Position numbers and translations under genes: made by a program | Shown: piece by piece, positions 56,447 through 64,000 of the stretch | Position numbering within the stretch: the first letter of the stretch is position 1 | How the letters are laid out: each line of letters starts with the position of its first letter | Source: DASSUW01 sp963830725 | Lineage (GTDB): Bacteria > Actinomycetota > Thermoleophilia > Solirubrobacterales > Solirubrobacteraceae | NCBI GenBank assembly: GCA_963830725.1 | Contig: CAWHNO010000017.1 | Span: 411,548 to 475,547 of the forward strand | DNA: 64,000 nt | Direction: 5' to 3' | Notes under the pieces: model-generated | Told to the model about the DNA's origin: nothing | Databases searched by the model: none | Seen by the model: the letters and a program-made list of their open reading frames with translations, nothing else

Positions 56447-56467
56447 ATTCAAAGGAGACCCGCCACC

Positions 56468-57134
56468 ATGAGGGACGCCATCGCGACCAGGCGGTCAAGG
56501 CGACTGATGCTCGTTGCGGTTGGGCTCCTCGCGGCGGTCGCCGTGCTCCCCCTGCTCGTGCCGCCGAGTGCGCTGTCTCTACCGGCCGGCTTTGACGGCC
56601 ACGGAGCTCAGCTCCGCGAAGGTCTGTGGGGCGAGCGAGTGCAGGGAGGTCTCCGATTCGGAGGCGGCGACGGCGCTCGCGGTCGGCCCCACGCCCCCGG
56701 GGTACGGACGCCCCCGAGCGCGGGCTGCCCTGGTACAAGAGCACGTACACGCTCCCCGCCGAGGAGCGCGGCGAGGTGGTCCGCGTCTCCGTCACCGTGG
56801 TGCCCTCCGCCGGGCTGATGCGCGTGGGGGACGACGCGGTCTGGGTGACCCTGCCCAGCGAGAGCAAAGAGGCCTACGCGAAGCTCACAGCCGGGCTTAC
56901 GCCCCGCCCGGCGAGGACGCTTCCGGGCGTGGTCGAGGACGCAAGCTGCCGGTCGCCCGCGTCGATGAGGTCGTCGAGGCCCCGAGCGCGGCCACCCCGG
57001 CGAGCGACGGCTCGAACGTTTGGATCGTCGCGCTGGGCGGCGGCGTGCTAGCGGCGCTCATGGCGGGGTTGCTGCTCAGCATCCGCCACCGCCACGCGTC
57101 GACGCCGCCAGCGGCGCCCGAGGCACCGGGGTAG
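56468..57134 (+). CDS. signal-peptide and C-terminal-anchor membrane protein, frameshifted
   Basis: ATG after AAAGGAGACC. Signal MLVAVGLLAAVAVLPLLVPP; after a shift TATELSSAKVCGASECREVS, then another frame WYKSTYTLPAEERGEVVRVS, VTVVPSAGLMRVGDDAVWVT, and the third RKLPVARVDEVVEAPSAATP and C-terminal helix VWIVALGGGVLAALMAGLLL then SIRHRHAS. About 220 residues, one disulfide possible in KVCGASECREV. Probably an extracellular beta domain anchored at the C-terminus. Function not recognised. Confidence 0.58.
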
Positions 57135-57173
57135 GGACGGTTCCGGTCCGGTCCAGACGTCCAGCAGGGGCCA

Positions 57174-57295
57174 GGACACTTCGGGATTCGGCGCTGCTCT
57201 TGCTTTCGCCTGCGACCGACACTGCGGCTTGCGCCCGAAAGAGTGCTGCTTGGCGCGACATGCGGCAGCTCTGCGTATCTCGGTCAGACGCAGAG
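57174..57295 (+). repeat. dispersed hairpin repeat, copy D
   Basis: Block 1 CTTTCGCCTGCGACC (57203), hairpin AGAG-TG-CTGC...GCAG-CTCT (57240-57272) with loop TTGGCGCGACATGCG; the outer arm AGAG/CTCT keeps pairing although it differs from copy C. Block 3 degenerate. Confidence 0.6.
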
Positions 57296-57489
57296 AGCCC
57301 CCACGCGCGAAACGGTCTTCGAACGCCGGTGGCGGACCGTTGCGAGCGCGGCGGCGGGCCCGCCGGCTGCCGCCGTCGCTGACCGCCGGGCTCCGCGCCC
57401 CGAGGATCGATGCCCACGCGCAGGGACCAGGATGTCGTTCTCGCCTGCAGTCCCAACGGGAGGTCAAGCCATGTCCGGGTTCTTCGTCG

Positions 57490-59561
57490 ATGCCGCTCGC
57501 CGTCGACGGCTACATCCGTGTCTCAAAGGTCGGCGGTCGCGCGAGCAAGCGGTTCATCTCGCCGGCGCTCCAACGCGAGCAGATCCACGCCTGGGCACGT
57601 CCGCGCGGTGCGCACGTGCTGGAGGTGTTCGAGGAGCTCGACGAGTCCGGCGCGCGGGTGGACCGGCCGCTGCTCCTGGAGGCGATCGGACGCGTCGAGA
57701 CCGGTGTGTCGCAGGGTCTGGTGGTGGCGGTGCTGGACCGGTTCGGGCGTTCGCTGGTCGACAGCCTGGCGCTGATCGACCGCATCCAGGCCGCCGGCGG
57801 GACGTTCGTCGCGGTGCAGAACGGGCTCGACCTGACGACCGACACCGGCCGGCTGGTCCTGCGGCTCATGCTCTCGCTGGCCGAGTACGACCTCGACCGG
57901 ATCCGGTCGAACTGGGACGCGGCGCGCGCGCACGCCATCGCGCGCGGCGTGCACCTGGCACCCAAGCCGCCGACCGGCTACCGGCGGCTTGGGTCCGGGC
58001 GGCTGCGCCCGGACCCCGGCGAGCGGCCGGTTGATGAGCGAGCTGTTCGCCCGGCGCGCCGACGGCGAGTCGATCACGCGCCTGTGCCGCTTCATGGAGC
58101 AGCGCGGCGTCATGACCCCGTACGGGAACTCGGCCTGGGGCTGCACGAGCCTGCGCGGCGTGCTCGAGAACCGCGTCTACCTGGGCGAGGTCCGCTGCGC
58201 CACGCACGTGCGCGAAGGCGCGCACCCGCCGCTGACCGACCCGGTCACCTGGCAACGCGCCCAGTCCCCGCGCGAAATGCCGCGGCGCCACGCCAGCCGG
58301 CCGTCGCTGCTGGCCGGCCTGGTGCGCTGCGCCGGGTGCGGGATGAGCATGAGCGCGGGCTCACACGCGCCGCCCGCCGACGGGCGCGTCATGCGCCAGT
58401 ACGTGTGCGCGCGCCACTTCAGCGCCGGCGGATGCCCGGCACCCGCCAGCATCGCCGGAACGCTGCTGAGCCCTACGTCACCGACATCGCCTTCGAGCTG
58501 CTGCGACACCGACGCCGGCCACCGGCCGCCAAGGTCGCCGAGGCCGAGCGAAGGCGGCCGCGGTCCAGGCGGCGCTGGTCGCCTACCGCGACAGCCCGCG
58601 CCTGCAAACCGTCCTCGACGAGGACACCTTCGCCGAACGGGCTCGCCGTGCGCTCCGGCCGCGTGCAGCGCGCGCTGCTCGACCTCGCCCGCGCCCGCGC
58701 CCAGCACGCCACCCACGCGCTCCCGGCGCCGACGAACTCGAAGAGCGCTGGCCGACGATGGACATCAGCGCACGCCGCGAGATCATCGGGCAGGTCATCG
58801 ACTGCGCGATCGTCTCCAAGGGCTACCGGCATGTCGCCGACCGCGTCAGCGTCTTCCCCGTCGGCTGCGGCCCGACCGACCTGCCACGCCGCGGCGACAA
58901 ACACGCCCGCTGCGCAGCCTCGAGGCCCTCCACGACGATCCGGCCACGGCCCACAGGCGCACGCGAGCCGCGACCGTGGAGTCACAGCCGGCTCACGCGC
59001 GAGCTGCAAGCCTTCGTCGGCACCCGCTCACACTGGCCGGCGCTGGAGAGCTTCCTGGACGCCGGACGCTTCCGCCTGCACCAGCAGGTCATGCTCCAAG
59101 GCGGCGAAGCCTGGTGGGCCGGCCAGCTCGGCCTGCGCATGCGCCGCAACCACCCGCGTCGCTGGGGCTGGGACGACGAGCGCATCCGCGGAGCGCTCAC
59201 CGCCTACCTGGCCGACAAGACCAGCTGGCCGACGCGCCGGCAGTTCGAGGACGACGGCCTGCGAGCCCTGCGCGTCGCCATCACCCGCAGCGGCGGCATC
59301 GACCGCTGGATCGACGAGTTCAACCTGCCCCGCCAACACCGGCGCGACGGACGGACCCGCTACTGGACCGAAGCGCGCATACGCAGCGAACTCACCGCGC
59401 TGTGCGCCGGGCGAACCGTGTTCCCGGCGCGACGCGAGTTTGAGCGTGCCGGCCTGGCGGGCATGTTCCAGGCGCTCCAGCGACGAGAAGGAACCGACTG
59501 GTGGGCCCGCGAGCTCGGGCTCCCGCGCTACCGCCGCGGCTCCGGACTCGCCACTCCCTAG
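57490..59561 (+). CDS. large serine recombinase with C-terminal repeat tail, frameshifted
   Basis: Resolvase/invertase domain: VDGYIRVSKVGGR (catalytic Ser in YIRVS), EELDESGARVDRPLLLEAIG, AVLDRFGRSLVDSLALIDRI, RLMLSLAEYDLDRIRSNWDA. Then a Recombinase domain (MSELFARRADGESITRLCRF, VYLGEVRCATHVREGAHPPL) and zinc ribbon LLAGLVRCAGCGMSMSAG ... YVCARHFSAGGC. The C-terminal 190 residues are three ~60-residue repeats ending GG-x3-W-(A/I)-x2-(L/F)-(G/N)-L. Frame changes near 58020, 58470, 58550, 58630 and 58740. ATG 57471 with a perfect GGGAGG site may be the true start, one base-shift away. It would mediate site-specific integration or inversion. Confidence 0.82.
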
Positions 59562-59825
59562 GTCCGGACACATCCGAGACGGCCAGGCTCGCACTCTCGC
59601 GCGGCACGGGAAGCAGCTACCGCTGCGGGGGGAGGCGCTCGTGCATGCAGCCGAGAGCGACAGCGAGTTTGGGCTGGTTGGTCCTAGCCGGGGATCACAC
59701 GAGGCTGAATGAACAGATGGGGCGCCAGGCTGCTAGCGGTCTCACCCGCGGGGCGCGTTAGGGTCCGGACGGTCTTGTCGCCGGTGTCAGGTTGGACAGG
59801 AGGCGCTCTTAGGCGTGCCGAAGCC

Positions 59826-60077
59826 TTACGGCGCCGGCGGTCGGCCCCCTCGATAGCGTTCGCGGTCTCGGCGGCTGTCACGCGGGAGGAACATCGCGTC
59901 CGCGCCCAGCATGTCGTAGGCGGCCCGTACGGGATCGGACTTGCCGGCGGGCGCATCACGGTGCTCGTGCAGCTCGCGCTGTCGCTCCGGCGTGTCGGCG
60001 GACGGGCGCTTGCGCACGCGCCGTAGCCAGCGAGATATGAGGAGCTCGCCGCCCCAGAACTCGGGTTCCCTGGGCAT
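59826..60077 (-). CDS. small unknown protein
   Basis: 83 residues: MPREPEFWGGELLISRWLRR, then polar SADTPERQRELHEHRDAPAG and DPVRAAYDMLGADAMFLPRD. ATG after GGGAAG. The SDPVRAAYDMLGADAMF segment looks conserved-like. No family known. Confidence 0.42.
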   Translation of the reverse strand: MPREPEFWGGELLISRWLRRVRKRPSADTPERQRELHEHRDAPAGKSDPVRAAYDMLGADAMFLPRDSRRDRERYRGGRPPAP

Positions 60078-60462
60078 GTTGATCTGCTTCCCTTGCGGAC
60101 AAACGACGGTATCCACGGGCGCAGCTCAAAGCAAGGTGACGGCGTCGACGCTTCGTTACGAGTCGAGCCGGGCCGCAAGCTCGTCCGCAGCGAGCGTCCG
60201 AGGCCTGTACCCGACGACCTTCGCCCACACGCGCGAAGGACGACTGCGTCGCTAGCGCACGGCACACCGCCGCAGTGTCCGGATGCACGCGAGTACGTGA
60301 GGCGAGGTGTGAAACGCGACACCTTGGACTCCTAGTCCCACACGACGGGCGGCGTCAGCGTGGGGATTGTCCCTTCCCCCGAGCGCCACAGAGGTGCAAG
60401 ATGCTCGAGTACCAGCTGCTCCCGGCCGTCACCCAGCGACCGCTCAGAACCGGGCACGAACG
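60078..60462. other. 385-bp divergent intergenic region
   Basis: No gene supported. Presumably carries promoters for the divergent small genes at 60077 and 60463. Confidence 0.45.
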
Positions 60463-60684
60463 ATGAGATTCAGGAAGCAGCGCCCGGCCTCCGCACCGGC
60501 ACCGCAGGAGAAGGCGAAGCCGACCAAGCCGCCGTGGCACGAGTTCCTGGACGACGAGGAGCGGCCGAACCGGGAAGACCTGGCCGCCCAGCACAACGTG
60601 TTCATCGACTCGATGCTCGAACCGGTGCCGATGCCGCGCTGGCTGCGCGGCCGCCGGCGGCCGCCGCGGGACAAGTTGAGCTGA
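60463..60684 (+). CDS. small proline-rich unknown protein
   Basis: 73 residues: MRFRKQRPASAPAPQEKAKP, TKPPWHEFLDDEERPNREDL, AAQHNVFIDSMLEPVPMPRW, LRGRRRPP. Charged ends with a central acidic patch. Resembles small disordered-plus-helix proteins; no function recognised. Confidence 0.48.
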   Translation: MRFRKQRPASAPAPQEKAKPTKPPWHEFLDDEERPNREDLAAQHNVFIDSMLEPVPMPRWLRGRRRPPRDKLS

Positions 60685-61212
60685 GCACAACGCCGCGGCG
60701 CGACCGCCGCGGGGCAACGCGCCCAGGCGGCGCAGCGTTGCCGTGGTCGCGCCCTCGGCGGCGCGGCCGTCCGGGCAGGTGCTGTGCGTGTTCCGGCCCG
60801 TCGCCCGGCCCGCCGGCCTCGAGCCCTGCCCGCCGCCCGAGCGCGTCGCCCAGCCGCCGGCGCCGCCGCGCGGGATGACGACCTGACCATCGCGCAGCGG
60901 TAGCGCGAGCAACGAGCGCGCTCAGCGATACGGTCAGCCGCGACGGTGAGAAGCCCGTCAAACGCGCCGGTGAGCACGCAAGCCTGATGCCGCGCCCGAA
61001 CACCGGCGCGGAACCCGGCGAGGAGCGGACCGGGATTCCGGACGCGTCACCCCGCCCAGCCTGACGTGCAGCGTCAGGCTGCACCGCGTCCGACGCCAGG
61101 GCGCGCCACCACCCGACCTCAGGTGACGGTCCCTGGCCGGACGTCCAGAATCGGCGCGTGATCGCGCGGCGGTGTGATTGGCTTGCGCACCTCGTCTCAC
61201 GGAGGAGGACGG
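60685..61212. other. 530-bp gap before the lipase gene
   Basis: No confident gene. A short plus-strand frame around 60740-60886 (VLCVFRPVARPAGLEPCPPP) ends at 60886 but lacks support. Confidence 0.4.
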
Positions 61213-64000
61213 TTGTCGGGTCGGGCACGGAAGACCATGTGGTTGGCATTGACCGCCGCGGCGGCGCTGATGGCCGCGCCCGCGCCGTCGCTGGCGACGT
61301 TCCCGGGATCGACCGGCGACCTCGCGTGGGGCGGGCCGACGGTCGGCGACCCGTTCGACCCCGACTCCGTCACCCGCATCCTGGACACCACCGGTGCCAG
61401 CGTTCGCTGGTCGCCGGACGGCACGAGGCTGGCCTACACGCGCAGGGACGGCTCCACCTGGGCCGTATGGGTCGTCGAACGCGGACGGCACCGGCAGGCG
61501 GAAGGTCACGCAGCCGGTGGACAACGGCGCGGGCCTGCTCGAGAACGACTACTGGGTCGCGTGGTCGCCGGACGGGTCGCAGCTCGCGTTCTCGCGCAAG
61601 GTCACCAACGGCGTGGTCGAGCCGGCGATCGACCGCGTCGAGCTGCGCATCGTCGACGCCAATGCGACCGGGAACGGGCAGGAGGTCTGGAGGGAGTCCA
61701 ACGCGCGGCTCGAGCACATCGAGTGGTCCCCGGACGGCTCGCGGATCGCGGGCGAGCGGATCGTCCCCCTGGGGTTCAACAGCGTGGACTACCTGGTCAC
61801 GATCAGCCTGACCGGCGCGCTGACCACGATCGCCGGTCCCGGCCCGAGCCACTTCTACGCCCCGGAGGGCAAGCGCCTGAGCTGGGCGCCCGACGGCAAG
61901 CGGCTCGCGTACGCGCGGCGTGACGGCAACTCGATCGCGATCTACACGCCCGGCGGCGCGCTGCTGGAGACGAAGGCGATCTTCGGCCCCAAGATCGGTG
62001 GGCTCGCGTTCACGCCCGACGGCGGCCGGATCCTGGCCGGCGCCTGCAACACCCTCGGCGGCAGCTGCACCCCGCACCTGCTGCTCGCCGCACCGTCCGA
62101 CCGCTTCGTCGATCCGAACGAGCCGACCGACCGCACGCTGCCCGGCGCCGGGCCGACCAACGAGGTCAACTGGCAGGTCGACTTCCAGCCCGCCAGCCAC
62201 CCGATCATCTTCCTGCACGGGTTCCTGGGATCGGAGATCTGGTGCGGCGACGACCAGCTGTGGCCGACGACGAAGGTCCCGGGCGACCTGCTCGACCTGC
62301 GGCTCAACGACAGCGGCACCGCGAACCACCCCGACGCGTGCGGCGCCGCCCCGACCACGCTGCTGCGGAAGTTCCTCGGCTCGGACATCTACGACAGCGC
62401 GGCGCGCAGGCTCGAGGACCTCGCCCCCGGGCGCGTGCAGACGCTCGTGTGGGACTGGCGGCGCGACCCGCGCGATCAGCTCGACGACCTCGACGCGATG
62501 ATCGACCTCGCGCTCGACAACGACCTCTCGCGCCGCCAGGGACTCGACGAGGTCGTGCTCGTCGGGCACTCGTTCGGCGGCCTGTTCATCCGGGCGGCGC
62601 TCGAGGACGAGGCGCGGCGGCAGCGCGTCCGGCGCGTGCTCACGCTCGGCACCCCGTACTGGGGCTCCCCGAAGGCGATCTTCCCGCTCGCGATCGGCAT
62701 GGAGACCCCGTTCGGAGGCGCGCTCGACGCCGCGATGCTGCTCGACGACGAGCTGCGCGAGCTCGCCAAGACGCTGACCGGCGGCTTCTGGCTGTACCCG
62801 AGCGACTCGTTCGGGCCGTGGCTGTCGCTCGACGACGGCTCCCGGCTCGGCCAGGCCGGGGTCGCGGACTTCGTGACCGAGCTCGGCGGATCGGCGTCGA
62901 TCCTCAACCGCGCGCTCGCCGCGCACCGCGAAATCGACGGCTTCATCGGTCTCGAGCCGTTCGGCCTGCGCGAGTACCGCGCGGTCGTCGGCACCGGCGT
63001 CCCGACGATCGAGAGCGTGCAGTTCCAGCGCAGCCGCGATCAGGTCGTGCTCAGCTTCGAAAGCGGCGACGGCACGGTGCCCGCGCGCTCGGCCAGACAG
63101 GGCCCGGTCGGGACGAGCGACCCGCTCGGCGCAAACGTGCCGATCGGCGAGGTGTGCCGCATCGAGCACGTGCCGCTCGCCGGCGACGCCAGGGTGTTCG
63201 ACGCCTACGGGGACTACATCCGCTACGGCACGCCACCCAAGCGCACGCAAAGGTGCTCGATGAAGGGCGTCGGGTTCACGATCCGGTCGGCCGACATCGG
63301 GCGCTCCGCCCGCTCGCTCGCGGCGACGCCGCCGCCGGTGCTCGACGCGCTGCTCGCGGCGGAGGCGGCCGGCAAGGCGGACGTGATCTCGATGCCGGGC
63401 GCGACGACCGTCGTCATGGACGGGCAGTCCCCCGCCACGATCGCGCTCGACGCCTCCGGACTCGACCTCGACGTGATGCCGTTCGACGACGCCGGCTCCA
63501 AGCCGACCGCGACCTACCGGTCGCTCAGCGGCCGACTCGAGATCGGCGTCGGCGCCAACGGCACGACCGTCGCGAGCGTAGACGGCGTCCCGCTGGCGGG
63601 AGACGAGCCGCCGACGGGAGACGATCCGCCGACGGGAGCGATCCACCGACGGGAGGCGATCCCCCGCCACCGCCCCCACCCCTGCGACCGCGACAGCGCG
63701 TGCGTCGATCGACCGCGTGACGCTCGACCGCCGCGGAGCGCTGCGGATCACGGTGCGCAACCGCACCGGCGGCGAGCTCCGCGCCGGCCTCGCGGTCACC
63801 GCGAAGCGGCCGGGATCCGCCAAGGTGCGAGCCCGGCTGTCGGCGACCGGCCGGATCCCGGCGAACGCGCGCCGCACGATCGCGATCCGCGGCGCCGCCC
63901 GCCGCCTGCGAAGCCTCAAGCGGGCCGCGCTCACGGTGGTCGTGAAGTCGGGATCGACGACGCTCGCGCGCCGCAGTCTCACACTGCGCGTGCGACGCTG
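61213..64000 (+). CDS. secreted propeller-lipase (PD40 repeats plus LCAT-like alpha/beta hydrolase), frameshifted, runs off window
   Basis: TTG start after GGAGGAGG. Signal TMWLALTAAAALMAAPAPSL. TolB/PD40 blades: VRWSPDGTRLAYTRRDGS, WVAWSPDGSQLAFSRKV, IEWSPDGSRIAGERIV, LSWAPDGKRLAYARRDGN. A lipase domain follows: HPIIFLHGFLGSEIW, LWDWRRDPRDQ-type loop (VWDWRRDPRD), VVLVGHSFGGLFIRAALE (nucleophile Ser), LTLGTPYWGSPKAIFPL and SGDGTVPARSA with a later RIEHVPLAGD (His). An Asp/Pro/Gly repeat linker leads to an Arg-rich beta tail. Frame changes near 61480 and 63640. The last codons reach the window edge; the stop is probably within a base or two beyond. Confidence 0.82.

Larger units (their letters stand above)
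55634..56467. other. 830-bp gap with repeat copies
   Basis: Holds one weak gene (55891-56168) and two hairpin-repeat copies (56219-56330 and 56379-56446). Also GCTATCGCGGTAGC at 55842. Confidence 0.5.

Overview
The window is very GC-rich, with C/G at nearly every third codon position and frequent GTG/TTG starts. Several secreted families seem typical of Thermoleophilia/Solirubrobacterales: FG-GAP proteins with an SPGR-type basic tail, NHL proteins, DUF11 proteins, and SARP/YncE/BMP domain sets. I infer a soil actinobacterium of that group. Single-base frameshifts occur throughout, including in otherwise well conserved enzymes. Many are therefore probably assembly errors, and joined coordinates should be read with that in mind.

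Layout. 1-6.1 kb is a metal/thiol stress block: an ArsR-CDF efflux pair, then two MerR modules, each divergent from a small protein with a vicinal Cys-Cys motif, a SnoaL-like protein, a small membrane protein, a thioredoxin-like fragment and a BASS-type transporter. 6.1-11 kb holds a TetR/SDR pair with twin operators, a DUF1801 protein, gene remnants and a frameshifted secreted DUF11 protein. 11-15.4 kb holds tRNA-Val, then an aldo/keto reductase, a tartrate/D-malate dehydrogenase and an SLC13 carrier that look like a C4-dicarboxylate utilisation operon, then DUF2461.

15.4-20.7 kb is a genomic island bounded by tRNA-Cys and a perfect 43-bp copy of the tRNA 3' end. It carries an exported Hcp-like protein, a lysyl-oxidase-like protein, a small secreted protein, a SHOCT protein flanked by a duplicated terminator cassette, and overlapping phage-like small genes. 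No integrase is visible. 20.9-34 kb is mostly core: a secreted Ig-like protein, a SpeD-like protein, an epimerase, a leftward operon (FAD/Fe-S oxidoreductase, MatC-like carrier, divergent FtsH) and a rightward operon (serine-glyoxylate-type aminotransferase, CoA-transferase, enoyl-CoA hydratase), then a methyltransferase.

34.3-44.5 kb is accessory: tRNA-Gly with an excisionase-integrase remnant, a NERD nuclease, a zinc-ribbon protein, a SigH-like sigma factor, a membrane-anchored caspase translationally coupled to an EACC1-like protein, a SARP remnant beside BMP and propeller genes, a ParA-like ATPase, a frameshifted unknown and an IS3 remnant. 44.7-57.5 kb has NHL and FG-GAP secreted proteins, an alcohol dehydrogenase, an ICMT-like enzyme, an ISL3 element and at least seven copies of a roughly 110-130-bp intergenic hairpin repeat. 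57.5-59.6 kb encodes a serine recombinase with an unusual C-terminal repeat tail. The window ends inside a secreted propeller-lipase.

The best candidates for something new are the dispersed hairpin repeat, the EACC1-caspase pair with its extracellular sensor-like domain, the tRNA-Cys island with an exported Hcp homologue, the doubled MerR/Cys-Cys modules, and the recombinase tail.
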